DNA of 64,000 bases from Flavobacterium sp. 90. GTDB taxonomy: Bacteria; Bacteroidota; Bacteroidia; Flavobacteriales; Flavobacteriaceae. A program made the translations under genes and the position numbers. Shown here piece after piece: positions 39,755 through 49,522 of this stretch. The stretch covers positions 5,394,001 to 5,458,000 of the forward strand of contig NZ_SMGE01000001.1 of the NCBI RefSeq assembly GCF_004339525.1. The letters run 5' to 3'. The notes under the pieces are model-generated. The model saw nothing but the letters and a program-made list of their open reading frames with translations. It was not told where the DNA came from and did no database searches. How positions within the stretch are numbered: the first letter of the stretch is position 1; every line of letters begins with the position of its first letter.

Positions 39755-41590
39755 TTATTTTGATTTTTGCTGTGCATCGATTTTTGAAATCATTTGCGCA
39801 GCATTTTCATTTTTAGGATTTAAATCTAATGATTTTTGATAGTTTTGTTTTGCAAGTTCCAGCTTTCCAATAGCTTCATAAATTTCACCCAAACTATCAT
39901 AAGCATTAGCTGATTTTGGATATTCTAAACAATTAAGCTTGAAAATTTGAAGTGAAAGATCAGTTTGTTTTTTATTAAAGTAACTATACCCTAAATTATT
40001 AAGACTTTCTTCAAAATTGTAATCTGGGTATTTTAATCTCAATTGTTTGAACTTCTTTTCTGCTATTTCAAAAGTATTTTCGCTAAAGATTTCAATCAAT
40101 TGCGTTTGTGGCGTTCGTATTTGATCTAGCGTAAGTACTAATTCTTTTGATGTATCATTTGGTCGGGAAATAGTTAACCCTTTTAGTTCGTCTTTATTTA
40201 GGTTAAACCGAATGATATTGGGATAATTTTCAACTTTAAAAGAATTATTACCTATATAATACATTTCGTTTTTCTCGGCATTAAAATTATCTTTTAAATA
40301 AGGAGAATTAAGATATAAATGATTGTTTTCTTCAAAGATTTTGGTAACGCCTAATCTGTTATAACCATAAAGTACTTCATTATAATAGCCTTTTATCGCT
40401 TCTTTTAATTCTTTAGGGATTTGTTTATTATCGCTAGTATTAATTGGTTTAATCCAATGAAGTTTAGTGATAATTTCATTATCCATATAACACATTACAG
40501 GCAAACGATTTGGTTTGTCTCCATTTGCTAAAATTGCAATTCCGTTGCCATTTGTCATTGTAGCCAATAAATCGCCTCCGGTTCCGGTGTTTGATCCGTC
40601 ATGCGAGAACCACTCCAGATTTCCGTAACCTAAACTTCTTTGCCAGCCATAACTCCAAGCACGAGGACCATTCATAGTCACAATATCAGTTACTTTTCTA
40701 GCGACATTTGTAGAAATTATTTTGTTTCCTTTTCCTGATAATGCTTTTTGCATTTCGATTGCAATGAACGCTAAATCAGTAGGAGTAGACCACAAACCTG
40801 ATGGCGCAACTTGCGGAGTTATTGGTATTCCGGTTCTAATGATTTCGCCTTTGCTATTATGAACTTTTGCAATATTGGTTAAGAAACCTTTTTCGTTGGG
40901 TTGTAACATTGTTGAGTTTTGCAATTGCAAAGGATCAAGAAGAGTTTCTTTTACGATTTGTGCTAACGGCTTTTTAAAATGATCTTCAAGTGCACATTGA
41001 ATAATTACATAACCGCCACCACTATATTCCCAGTTTGTTCCCGGTTTAAAGAGAAATTCAATTGGCTTTTTTGATCTTGGAAGTAATTTTCCTTGCAAAC
41101 TTTCTACAATAGTTGGTATAGAATCACCTGTATAATAATCCTCAAAACCGCCTTGACTTGTTCCTGCGGTGTGAGATAAAAGTTGTTTCCAGGTTACTTT
41201 TGTATCTTTACTAAAAGTGCTTTCCGGAAGTTTCCATCTTTCAAGATAATTCTCAATTGGATCATCGAGATTTATTAAACCTTTTTCTTCAAGCATCGCA
41301 CAAACAATAGCCGTTATTGGTTTTGAAATTGAAGCGGTCGAAAATGCTGTGTTTTCATCGATTTTTTCCTTAGAATCAGAAGCTTTTATTCCCCATTGAT
41401 TTGTCCATATAATTTTGTAATTTTCAAATACAGCAACACTTAAACCTTTAAGGTTGTATTTTAGCATCATCTCCGAAGTACTTTTTTTAAGGTCTTCAAA
41501 AACTTTAATATTAATTGAATCTTGCTTTTTTTGCGCAAAAGACAGGGCACAAGAAAGCGCCAGAAGGATAATCATTATTGTCCGTCTCAT
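39755..41590 (-). CDS. Serine hydrolase (class C beta-lactamase family) with TPR tail
   Basis: A 611-residue exported protein. After a signal peptide (to about residue 20) comes a beta-lactamase/DD-peptidase fold with SISK (Ser87, Lys90), YSGGGY for the Tyr motif and HDGSNTGTGG for the third motif. Residues about 370-470 form a linker domain, and about 500-605 are TPR-like helices. Such proteins are often peptidases or esterases rather than resistance enzymes. It lies next to another serine hydrolase on the same strand, 52 bases apart. Confidence 0.85.
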   Translation of the reverse strand: MRRTIMIILLALSCALSFAQKKQDSINIKVFEDLKKSTSEMMLKYNLKGLSVAVFENYKIIWTNQWGIKASDSKEKIDENTAFSTASISKPITAIVCAMLEEKGLINLDDPIENYLERWKLPESTFSKDTKVTWKQLLSHTAGTSQGGFEDYYTGDSIPTIVESLQGKLLPRSKKPIEFLFKPGTNWEYSGGGYVIIQCALEDHFKKPLAQIVKETLLDPLQLQNSTMLQPNEKGFLTNIAKVHNSKGEIIRTGIPITPQVAPSGLWSTPTDLAFIAIEMQKALSGKGNKIISTNVARKVTDIVTMNGPRAWSYGWQRSLGYGNLEWFSHDGSNTGTGGDLLATMTNGNGIAILANGDKPNRLPVMCYMDNEIITKLHWIKPINTSDNKQIPKELKEAIKGYYNEVLYGYNRLGVTKIFEENNHLYLNSPYLKDNFNAEKNEMYYIGNNSFKVENYPNIIRFNLNKDELKGLTISRPNDTSKELVLTLDQIRTPQTQLIEIFSENTFEIAEKKFKQLRLKYPDYNFEESLNNLGYSYFNKKQTDLSLQIFKLNCLEYPKSANAYDSLGEIYEAIGKLELAKQNYQKSLDLNPKNENAAQMISKIDAQQKSK

Positions 41591-41642
41591 CTGATTTTTA
41601 TTTTTTAGATTGTTGTTTTTGCCGAAGCAGAACTTTCAGTTA

Positions 41643-42755
41643 TTATTTCTGCTTTAATTCATTCAATAAATTATTTACTGCAGATTCGAGATAAGTTCCT
41701 GAATTTTTATCACTTTGGTTCATGATAATTACAAAACCAAAATTAGACTCAGGGAATATTTTCAAGATGTTTTGTGTTCCATTTGAGCCACCATCTTTTG
41801 CATAAACAGTATTACCGTCAGCGTCAGTTTGAATTTCCCAAAAATAGCCCATATCAGGATTTGATGCAATTTTTTGATGCGATTCTAATACTATTTTGTT
41901 ATTTTGATCTAATTCAAATTTGATGAATTTTGTCAAATCACTAATAGTTGACTTAAGCATTTTTGAAGCGCCCCAAAGATTGCTTGAAAGAGGTGTCATC
42001 AATAATTCACTTTCATTGTAACCATTTGCAACTATATCATTTTTAATAAGCTTAATTTTTGTTGAATTCATTTTCAACTTATCAAAAATCACTTGATGTA
42101 ATTGATCTTCGAAATTCTTTTTATAAACATTTTCTAAAACATGAGCGCATAATTCAGGTCCAAGCGCACCATATTTAAAGGTTGTTCCTGGCAATGTGTC
42201 AACTTTTACTTTTCGCAAAGCATTAAAAAAATCACTTTTAGTGTACGATTTATCAAGCCTGTTTTTGTGAACTAAAAAACTATCAGGGCTATATTTTTGA
42301 CGAATTTCTTTGGTGTCTGGAAAAGGAGTTAATATACCGGTTCTATGCGTCAGCAAATCTTTAATTCTGATTGGATTTCCGTTATATTCTAAATTAGAAA
42401 AAGGTTCGTTTAGATATTTTCTAATATCGTCATTCAGATTGATTTTCCCTTCAAGAACAGCATTCGCCATTAAGGTTCCTGTAAAAATTTTAGTTACAGA
42501 TGCAATTTCGAATAAAGTGTTATTGTGGGCCTTGTTTCCTTTTTTCTTATTAATTTCGCCAAAATGCCTGATATAAGATTTTCCATCTTTTACAACAGCA
42601 ATTGAAACCGAATGTGCTTTTGAATCCTTTAATAAAGTTGTAGCTGTTTTTGTAATTGCTGCAAAAGCTTCTTTTTCTGTAAAGTTGTTTTGTTTTTGCT
42701 GGCTGAAAATTGTAAAATTAAAGCTCAATAATAAAAGCAGTTTGATTCTGTTCAT
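41643..42755 (-). CDS. Serine hydrolase (class C beta-lactamase family)
   Basis: A 370-residue exported protein with signal peptide MNRIKLLLLLSFNFTIFSQ and a single beta-lactamase-fold domain: SVTK (Ser86, Lys89), a Tyr motif in FKYGALG and KDGGSNGTQ as the third motif. An in-frame ATG at 42785 exists, but the one at 42755 puts the signal peptide at the N-terminus. It has no TPR tail, unlike its neighbour. Likely a DD-peptidase or esterase of the periplasm. Confidence 0.85.
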   Translation of the reverse strand: MNRIKLLLLLSFNFTIFSQQKQNNFTEKEAFAAITKTATTLLKDSKAHSVSIAVVKDGKSYIRHFGEINKKKGNKAHNNTLFEIASVTKIFTGTLMANAVLEGKINLNDDIRKYLNEPFSNLEYNGNPIRIKDLLTHRTGILTPFPDTKEIRQKYSPDSFLVHKNRLDKSYTKSDFFNALRKVKVDTLPGTTFKYGALGPELCAHVLENVYKKNFEDQLHQVIFDKLKMNSTKIKLIKNDIVANGYNESELLMTPLSSNLWGASKMLKSTISDLTKFIKFELDQNNKIVLESHQKIASNPDMGYFWEIQTDADGNTVYAKDGGSNGTQNILKIFPESNFGFVIIMNQSDKNSGTYLESAVNNLLNELKQK

Positions 42756-42815
42756 TTTTTTATGTTTGATTTGATGATCGTTCAAAATTCTTTTATTATT
42801 GAGCTTTAATCAACA

Positions 42816-43541
42816 TTATGCTTTTGAAATATTTCCTGAACCGGATACTTTTACGTCACGTTTTTCTGGATTTCCACTGTATTTAATATCGCCTGAACCA
42901 GAAACTCTTGCTGTTAAACTTTGATTGCAGTTAACACGACTATTTCCCGATCCCGAAACATTTACGTCTACATTTTTAGATTTTAAATCAGCAGCATCGA
43001 TATCTCCGGATCCCGAAAGTTTTGTAGTAAAATTATCAGCCGTTCCTTTTAAGCGTACGTTTCCGGAACCGCTTAAATTAAGTTCTAAAGAATTTGAATC
43101 TACAGCTAAATTAAAGTTTCCTGAACCAGATAATTTTGCCAAAAACTTATCATTTTTAATTGGATTTTTAGTCTGAATATCTCCCGAACCTGCCAAAGCT
43201 AATTCTGAAATTTTATCAAACGGAATTGTCAACTGAACTTTTTTACCCATACTTGGACGTAAGTTCGTATTGCTTTTATTGTGGATTTTAAGCGTATTAT
43301 CTTCAACTTCAACAACAATAGCTGCAAGAATATTCTCTTCTCCTTTGATGATGATTTTACCTTCTTTTCCTGCCACTAAATCAACATCATAAAAGCCTGA
43401 TATTTTTATACCATCGTATTCAGCTGTAGTTCTGGTTTCGGTGACAACTTTACCATTTCCGTTTATTTTGTTTGATTGCGCATTTGCCATAAAACCAACT
43501 AAAAATGCTCCAAAAACTATAAGATGTACTACTTTTTTCAT
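42816..43541 (-). CDS. GIN domain (DUF2807) exported protein
   Basis: A 241-residue protein with a signal peptide to about residue 22 and a putative auto-transporter adhesin, head GIN domain (DUF2807). Seven copies of a [LV][AS]GSG[DN] motif, spaced roughly 15-25 residues, mark successive rungs of a beta-solenoid. Function of the family is unknown. It is the last gene of the ECF sigma operon, 19 bases after the preceding gene. Confidence 0.85.
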   Translation of the reverse strand: MKKVVHLIVFGAFLVGFMANAQSNKINGNGKVVTETRTTAEYDGIKISGFYDVDLVAGKEGKIIIKGEENILAAIVVEVEDNTLKIHNKSNTNLRPSMGKKVQLTIPFDKISELALAGSGDIQTKNPIKNDKFLAKLSGSGNFNLAVDSNSLELNLSGSGNVRLKGTADNFTTKLSGSGDIDAADLKSKNVDVNVSGSGNSRVNCNQSLTARVSGSGDIKYSGNPEKRDVKVSGSGNISKA

Positions 43542-43560
43542 TGTTTTAAATTTTAAATTA

Positions 43561-44619
43561 TTATTTTTTGATTAATGATACGTTTCCATAATTCGATGTT
43601 ACTTGAATTTTATTTTGACCTTTTCTTTTATGATAACCGTTTATGTTTTTAGTACTGCTTTTACTTTCACTTACTGAAATTTCTAAATCATCGCCTGTTT
43701 TGATGCTTCCATATTTTGTTACTATATCAAAATCAAAAGGATAGTTTGAGCTATATCCCAATGAAACATCAGAATAACCAGAGCTAATATTGACATTGCC
43801 GCCTTTGTCATTTATAATACCAACACTCAGTTTACTATAAGTAATATCTGAAGTCAGATTGCTTGAAAGTTCAGAAATCCCAATTGTCAGATAATTTCCA
43901 GATCCCTGAAAAGAGTTCACTTTTTGGAATTTTATAGTTCCATAATTGCAATCATATTTAATATTCTGACTATCTCCTACAGTCAAATCACTATAATTGG
44001 CATCCAGATTTATATTTCCGGATTCGTTAATTTTTAAATTTGAATAACGTGCTTCAATATTTGAATTTTTGATGTAATCAATATTTGAATTTTGACAATA
44101 TTCGATATGAATATTATTGCTAGAACCATTTAATCTCCCCAGATTTATTTTGCCGTACTTACATGAAATATCAGTTGTAGATTCCAGATTTAGAGTTGTA
44201 ATATTTCCGTACCTGTTTTCGAGCTTTACAGAACCGTTTTTTGGGATTTTTATCACATAATTAATTTCGAAACTGTTGCTGCTTCCTTTACTTTTAAACG
44301 AAGAGCTTCCAATATTTGTAACCGCAGTAACCAATGATTTTAAGGCAGTAATATCAACATCAATACTGTTTAGTTTTTCGTTAACCCAGTTTTCATTTCC
44401 ACCGGTTACTTTTATCGTAATATCAAGATCAATTTTATCTTCATCCCAGGTTGATACCGTGATGTTTCCGTATTTATTGGTAATATCAATTCCTGCATTC
44501 GAATTTACGATATAGGTTTTTTTGATACTTTTTTGTTTTGAGATGTAATTATCATCATTAGAAAAACCTAGTATAGGTATTAAAATGAATAGAATAAGTA
44601 AGTTATAATGTTTTTTCAT
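43561..44619 (-). CDS. Exported beta-solenoid-like protein (DUF4097-like)
   Basis: A 352-residue protein with a signal peptide (to about residue 20) and repeating units ending in YGNI, YSNL, YSDL, YGTI or YSDV, about 20-25 residues apart, across most of its length. That pattern indicates a parallel beta-solenoid and resembles DUF4097 proteins. It probably sits in the periplasm or on the outer membrane. The start overlaps the putative anti-sigma gene by 17 bases, so translation is coupled. Confidence 0.7.
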   Translation of the reverse strand: MKKHYNLLILFILIPILGFSNDDNYISKQKSIKKTYIVNSNAGIDITNKYGNITVSTWDEDKIDLDITIKVTGGNENWVNEKLNSIDVDITALKSLVTAVTNIGSSSFKSKGSSNSFEINYVIKIPKNGSVKLENRYGNITTLNLESTTDISCKYGKINLGRLNGSSNNIHIEYCQNSNIDYIKNSNIEARYSNLKINESGNINLDANYSDLTVGDSQNIKYDCNYGTIKFQKVNSFQGSGNYLTIGISELSSNLTSDITYSKLSVGIINDKGGNVNISSGYSDVSLGYSSNYPFDFDIVTKYGSIKTGDDLEISVSESKSSTKNINGYHKRKGQNKIQVTSNYGNVSLIKK

Positions 44620-45136
44620 CAGATGTGTTTTTTAGATTTTCGTTTTCTTCAATTCGTTTTAAAACTGTTTGTAAAAAAGAGATTCGTGTTTGCAGATTGC
44701 TAATCATGGCGTAAATAATTTGTTTGTTCTCGCCATTTTTCTGAAGCTCTTTTATGATTTTTGCATAATCGGCATCAAAAACTTTCATTTGCTTAAGCGC
44801 ATCATTAATGATTTGCTCATTTTCCGGTGAGTTTTTCTCTTTTAATTTAACAAGTTCATTATCGATCAAAATGCTGAAAATAGAATCAGTTCGTTTGGTT
44901 TCATTAGACGCAAATTTGAATTCTTTTGGTTTGTTATTTTTATAAAAAACAGATATTCCTAACATCAATACAATTGAAGCCGCAACAGCTGTTACAAACC
45001 AATATTTCCTTTTGGATTGCTTTTTATTTAATTTGTTTAAGAAATCAACCTGATGGTCAGAATTCATTTCCTGAATATCCCATTGATTTTCAAATTTGTT
45101 AAATAATTGATCTAAATTGTCATTTTCCTTTTTCAT
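44603..45136 (-). CDS. Putative anti-sigma factor (single-pass membrane protein)
   Basis: A 177-residue protein with an N-terminal cytosolic part (1-44), one membrane helix (about 45-65) and a periplasmic part of about 110 residues rich in Lys, Glu and Gln that should be helical. Sequence alone shows no zinc-binding anti-sigma motif. The role is inferred from its place: it overlaps the sigma gene by four bases and precedes the envelope proteins of the same operon. Confidence 0.6.
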   Translation of the reverse strand: MKKENDNLDQLFNKFENQWDIQEMNSDHQVDFLNKLNKKQSKRKYWFVTAVAASIVLMLGISVFYKNNKPKEFKFASNETKRTDSIFSILIDNELVKLKEKNSPENEQIINDALKQMKVFDADYAKIIKELQKNGENKQIIYAMISNLQTRISFLQTVLKRIEENENLKNTSDEKTL

Positions 45137-45687
45137 ATTTCCTCTAATTTTTTTCGTAAATTCTCTTTAGCTCTGCTTAATGTTGTTCGACAATTGGCAT
45201 AACTAATATTCAAAATTTCGCAAATTTCTTCCTGATCATAACCTTCAATATAAAATAGCGTCAAAACCATTCTGTAATTATCTTTTAATGATAAAATGGT
45301 GTCCAAAACCTGTTTCACTTTAAGTGAATTCAAATCTATATTTTCAGAAAAGAAACTGTCATTTTCTTCTATTTTATAAAGTGTTTTACTCAAATCCTCG
45401 ACTTGAAACGCGTTATTCTTTTTATAAAAATCAATACTATAATTGATGATTATCTTTTTTAGCCACGCTCCAAAAGCGACTTCCTGCTTGTAGTCATTGA
45501 TTTTTGTAAACGCTTTCAAAAAGCCTTCTTGCATGACGTCTTGTGCAAAATGTTCGTCCTTCACAATACGGTAAGCCACGTTATACATAGCTTTACAGTA
45601 ACGATTGTAAACTTCGAATTGAGCCTTTTGATTGTTTTCTTTACAAAGAGCGATTAATTCTTCGATATTTTGATTGGTTATGTTCAA
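45133..45687 (-). CDS. ECF RNA polymerase sigma factor
   Basis: A 184-residue sigma-70 family factor. Region 2 spans about 20-90 (YNVAYRIVKDEHFAQDVMQEGFLKAF) and region 4 about 125-180 (LPxxYR-like LKDNYRMVLTLFYIEGYDQEEICEILN with helix-turn-helix ISYANCRTTLSRAKENLR). It should direct polymerase to AAC/CGTC-type promoters; such an element lies before its own start at 45707-45740. Confidence 0.9.
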   Translation of the reverse strand: MNITNQNIEELIALCKENNQKAQFEVYNRYCKAMYNVAYRIVKDEHFAQDVMQEGFLKAFTKINDYKQEVAFGAWLKKIIINYSIDFYKKNNAFQVEDLSKTLYKIEENDSFFSENIDLNSLKVKQVLDTILSLKDNYRMVLTLFYIEGYDQEEICEILNISYANCRTTLSRAKENLRKKLEEI

Positions 45688-45706
45688 GTTTTGATTGCTA
45701 GTTTTT

Positions 45707-45740
45707 TATAATGACTTTGCTTTTTTTGGTTTGTTACACT
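45707..45740 (-). promoter_or_regulatory. Candidate ECF-type promoter of the sigma operon
   Basis: On the minus strand TGTAAC (AAC at 45735-45733), a 16-base spacer, then AGTCATTATA from 45716. The -10 lacks the leading C of CGTC. The spacing equals that of the promoter at 7720-7750. The predicted start is about 20 bases before the ATG. Confidence 0.5.
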
Positions 45741-45857
45741 TTTTATAAAATTTTTTTATTTTTTTTCGTTTACGTAAAGCCGTAAGGAAAAATAAAATGA
45801 TCGGTTTATTTTTGGTTAGAAATTTACTTACAATATACCATTAACAAATCTAAAACT

Positions 45858-46550
45858 ATGAAAAAACTAAAAAGCCTAATGTTAATCACATTATTTGTTT
45901 CAACAACTTTATTTACATCGTGTTCAAGCGATTCCGGGAGCGATGATTCTGGATCAGAAAATTCTCAAGGAGATTATTGGCCGACAGCAGTTGGCAATCA
46001 ATGGGTTTTCAACCAAGATGGAGTCGAAACTTCAATGAAAATTGTCAGCTCACAAAAAGCAAACAACGATACTTATTTTAAATTCGATAAGTTATTTATA
46101 TCCTCTTCGAGTGAAGTTGCAGGTTCAGCTTCAGCATCGATTAAAAAAGTGCAGGGAGATTACTTTATCAAACTAGATGAGATTAATATTAGCGCAAACG
46201 GTTTTTCTGGAAAAATAAGCGGGTATGAATTTATCTTCTTTAAAGATTATTTAGATGTAAATAAAAATTGGACAGGAACTTATACACAAGAAACCACATA
46301 TACTGGTCTGGGAACTATTAAAACAACAACAAAATACACAGGTACAATTTTAGAAAAAGGCATAACTACTGTTGTGAAAAATGTTACTCATAAAGATGTT
46401 ATTAGATTTAAACTAAAACTTGAAACATCATTAGAAGGACAGAGTGCCGGTTCTACCGAAGCAGAATATTGGATTGCTAAAGGTGTAGGGGTTATTAAGT
46501 TTAATTATAATGATACAGCTTCAGAACTAGCTTCTTACAAAATAAATTAA
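45858..46550 (+). CDS. Lipoprotein of unknown function
   Basis: A 230-residue lipoprotein: lipobox near LFTSC with Cys22, then a Ser/Asp/Gly-rich linker and a beta-rich domain beginning YWPTAVGNQWVFN. That opening motif is common in Bacteroidota surface lipoproteins of unknown role. It diverges from the ECF sigma operon and ends at a strong terminator. I do not recognise a function. Confidence 0.75.
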   Translation: MKKLKSLMLITLFVSTTLFTSCSSDSGSDDSGSENSQGDYWPTAVGNQWVFNQDGVETSMKIVSSQKANNDTYFKFDKLFISSSSEVAGSASASIKKVQGDYFIKLDEINISANGFSGKISGYEFIFFKDYLDVNKNWTGTYTQETTYTGLGTIKTTTKYTGTILEKGITTVVKNVTHKDVIRFKLKLETSLEGQSAGSTEAEYWIAKGVGVIKFNYNDTASELASYKIN

Positions 46551-46572
46551 GAATATTCCAAATTAAGATTTT

Positions 46573-46600
46573 AAAACCCGAAATAACTTTCGGGTTTTTT
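46573..46600 (+). terminator. Terminator of the lipoprotein gene
   Basis: AAACCCGAAA (46574-46583) pairs with TTTCGGGTTT (46588-46597), four-base loop, T run. Confidence 0.92.
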
Positions 46601-46732
46601 TATGCTTTATAATTTATCTTGTTTGAGAACTTAAAATACTAAAAACTGACATTTCAAAACTTTCTTTTTTGGTTTTGGCATAATGATTGTCTATTTTTAC
46701 TGCCTATCATGTAAATCAAACACTTAATGAAG

Positions 46733-46768
46733 TTGTACTAAAAACTACATAGCGTTTGGATAAATTTG
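46733..46768 (+). promoter_or_regulatory. Probable lon promoter
   Basis: TAAATTTG at 46761-46768 is a perfect -7 box. The nearest TTG (46733-46735) is 25 bases upstream, longer than usual, so the -33 assignment is doubtful. Confidence 0.4.
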
Positions 46769-46813
46769 CAGTTAGGATTAAACTTTTAATGACAAAACGA
46801 CTTATATATTATT

Positions 46814-49267
46814 ATGTCAAACCATAAAATACTTACTATTGACAATCTGTCACTTCAAGAATTTGATTCAGAAGCCGAATTAATTCCATTATTAACTCCA
46901 GAGGACGAAGAAGAAATGAATAACGAGGAGCTTCCGCTTTCGTTACCAATTTTACCTTTGCGTAATACCGTTCTTTTTCCAGGAGTTGTAATTCCAATTT
47001 CGGCAGGAAGAGATAAATCGATTAAGCTAATTAATGATGCTAATGCCGGTGGAAAAATCATTGGTGTAGTTTCTCAAATCAATGAAGAAGACGAAGATCC
47101 ATCAAAAGACGATATTCATAAAATAGGAACTGTAGCGAGAATTTTGCGCGTTTTGAAAATGCCTGACGGAAATGTTACGGTTATTTTACAAGGAAAAAAA
47201 CGTTTTGAAATTGACGAAGTAGTTTCAGAAGAACCTTATATTACTGCAACGATAAAAGAGGTTGCTGAAGAACGTCCGGAAGAAGATGATACGGAGTTTA
47301 CAGCTATTTTGGATTCTGTAAAAGAGTTGGCAATTCAAATTATTAAAGAAAGTCCAAATATTCCATCAGAAGCTACTTTTGCGATTAAAAACATTGAAAG
47401 CCAGTCGTTTTTGATCAATTTTGTTTCTTCTAATATGAATTTATCCGTAAAAGAAAAACAAGGTTTATTGTCTATCAACGGATTAAAAGACAGAGCGCTT
47501 GAAACCTTACGTTATATGAACGTTGAATTGCAGAAATTAGAATTGAAGAATGACATTCAGTCAAAAGTCCGTTTTGATTTAGACCAGCAGCAACGTGAAT
47601 ATTTCTTACATCAGCAAATGAAAACCATTCAGGAAGAACTGGGAGGCGTTTCGCAAGAGGAAGAAATGGACGAAATGGGATTGAAGGCAAAAACCAAAAA
47701 ATGGGACGAAAAGACGCAGAAACATTTCGAAAAAGAATTGTCAAAAATGCGTCGTATGAATCCACAATCTCCTGATTTTGGAATTCAGCGTAACTATTTA
47801 GAGTTGTTTTTAGAATTGCCTTGGGGCGAATATTCTAAAGACAAATTCGATTTAAAACATGCTCAGAAAATATTAGATAAAGATCATTTTGGACTTGAAG
47901 AAGTAAAGAAAAGAATGATTGAACATTTGGCAGTATTGAAACTTCGTAACGATATGAAATCGCCAATTATATGTTTGACAGGACCTCCGGGAGTTGGTAA
48001 AACATCTATTGGACGTTCAGTTGCAGAAGCTCTTGGTCGCGAATACGTGCGTATTTCGTTAGGAGGTTTACGTGATGAAGCTGAGATTCGAGGACATAGA
48101 AAAACTTATATTGGTGCAATGCCGGGACGTATTATTCAGAGTTTGAAAAAAGCCGGAACTTCAAATCCTGTTTTTATTCTGGACGAAATTGACAAGTTGT
48201 CAAACGGAAATAGTGGTGATCCATCTTCTGCTTTATTAGAAGTTTTAGATCCGGAGCAAAACAGCGCTTTTTATGATAATTTCCTTGAAATGGGATATGA
48301 TTTATCAAAAGTTATGTTTATCGCGACTTCGAACAATATGGCAGCTATTCAGCCAGCGTTGCGTGACAGAATGGAAGTAATCAAAATGTCAGGTTATACA
48401 ATTGAAGAGAAAGTTGAAATTGCAAAAAGACACCTTTTTCCAAAACAATTAGAAGCACATGGATTGACGACTAAAGATCTGACAATTGGTAAAAAACAAT
48501 TGGAGAAAATCGTAGAAGGTTATACACGTGAATCCGGTGTTCGTAACTTAGAAACAAAAATCGCTCAGGTAATTCGTAACGCTGCAAAAGCAGTTGCAAT
48601 GGAAGAGGAATACAATAAAAAAGTAACCGACGAAGATATTGTAACCGTTTTAGGAGTTCCAAGATTAGAGCGTGACAAATACGAGAATAATGATATTGCA
48701 GGAGTTGTTACAGGTCTTGCCTGGACAAGTGTTGGTGGTGATATTTTGTTTATTGAATCTTTAATTTCCGAAGGAAAAGGTTCATTAAGTATTACAGGAA
48801 ATTTAGGTACTGTAATGAAAGAATCAGCAACAATTGCATTAGAATATATTAAGGCCAATGCTAAGAAATTAGGTTTAAGTGTTGAGCTTTTCCAAAAATA
48901 TAATATTCACTTGCACGTTCCGGAAGGAGCAACGCCAAAAGATGGACCAAGTGCCGGTATTGCAATGTTGACGTCTTTAGTTTCTTTGTTAACACAAAAG
49001 AAAGTGAAGAAAAGTTTAGCAATGACTGGAGAAATTACGCTTCGAGGTAAAGTATTACCAGTTGGTGGTATCAAAGAGAAAATCTTAGCAGCAAAAAGAG
49101 CAGGCATTAAAGAAATCATTTTATGTCATGAAAACAAAAGTGATATTGACGAAATAAAAGCTGAATACTTAGAAGGTTTGAGTTTTCATTACGTAAAAGA
49201 AATGAGTGAAGTTTTAGCACTTGCTTTAACAGATCAAAATGTAAAAAATGCCAAAACTTTAAAATAA
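46814..49267 (+). CDS. lon: ATP-dependent Lon protease
   Basis: An 817-residue LonA protease that degrades misfolded and regulatory proteins in the cytoplasm. An N-terminal substrate domain (about 40-240) is followed by a coiled coil, the AAA+ module with Walker A GPPGVGKT (Lys396) and Walker B VFILDEIDK, and the protease domain with Ser713 in DGPSAG and Lys756 in GGIKEK, exactly 43 residues apart as in Escherichia coli Lon. It precedes porQ but is separated by 255 bases and a hairpin. Confidence 0.97.
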   Translation: MSNHKILTIDNLSLQEFDSEAELIPLLTPEDEEEMNNEELPLSLPILPLRNTVLFPGVVIPISAGRDKSIKLINDANAGGKIIGVVSQINEEDEDPSKDDIHKIGTVARILRVLKMPDGNVTVILQGKKRFEIDEVVSEEPYITATIKEVAEERPEEDDTEFTAILDSVKELAIQIIKESPNIPSEATFAIKNIESQSFLINFVSSNMNLSVKEKQGLLSINGLKDRALETLRYMNVELQKLELKNDIQSKVRFDLDQQQREYFLHQQMKTIQEELGGVSQEEEMDEMGLKAKTKKWDEKTQKHFEKELSKMRRMNPQSPDFGIQRNYLELFLELPWGEYSKDKFDLKHAQKILDKDHFGLEEVKKRMIEHLAVLKLRNDMKSPIICLTGPPGVGKTSIGRSVAEALGREYVRISLGGLRDEAEIRGHRKTYIGAMPGRIIQSLKKAGTSNPVFILDEIDKLSNGNSGDPSSALLEVLDPEQNSAFYDNFLEMGYDLSKVMFIATSNNMAAIQPALRDRMEVIKMSGYTIEEKVEIAKRHLFPKQLEAHGLTTKDLTIGKKQLEKIVEGYTRESGVRNLETKIAQVIRNAAKAVAMEEEYNKKVTDEDIVTVLGVPRLERDKYENNDIAGVVTGLAWTSVGGDILFIESLISEGKGSLSITGNLGTVMKESATIALEYIKANAKKLGLSVELFQKYNIHLHVPEGATPKDGPSAGIAMLTSLVSLLTQKKVKKSLAMTGEITLRGKVLPVGGIKEKILAAKRAGIKEIILCHENKSDIDEIKAEYLEGLSFHYVKEMSEVLALALTDQNVKNAKTLK

Positions 49268-49295
49268 AATTTTAAAGTTAAATTCCAATATTTTT

Positions 49296-49345
49296 AAATT
49301 CCAAATTCCAGGCTGATAACTCAGTTTTGGAGTTTGGATTTTTTT
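49296..49345 (+). terminator. Probable lon terminator
   Basis: An imperfect inverted repeat (AAATTCCAAATTCCA at 49296-49310 with TGGAGTTTGGATTT from 49328) is followed by a T run. Confidence 0.55.
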
Positions 49346-49522
49346 ATTATGTCCAATATTTATTAGGAAACTTTAATGATTTCAAGCTCTTATTTAATAA
49401 ATTTTGGTTTTGAAATTTGGATTTTTTAATTGGAATTTAATTTATAATTAATTTTATTTTATACGTTATATAATTTTATCTTCGCATTTGCGTTATTCAC
49501 ACATAGGATTCGCCCCAAAAGC

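Noticed and set aside
39755..42755. The two serine hydrolases as true beta-lactamase resistance genes
   Set aside because: They have the fold and SxxK motifs, but one has a long TPR tail and both resemble the broad serine hydrolase family; resistance cannot be claimed.
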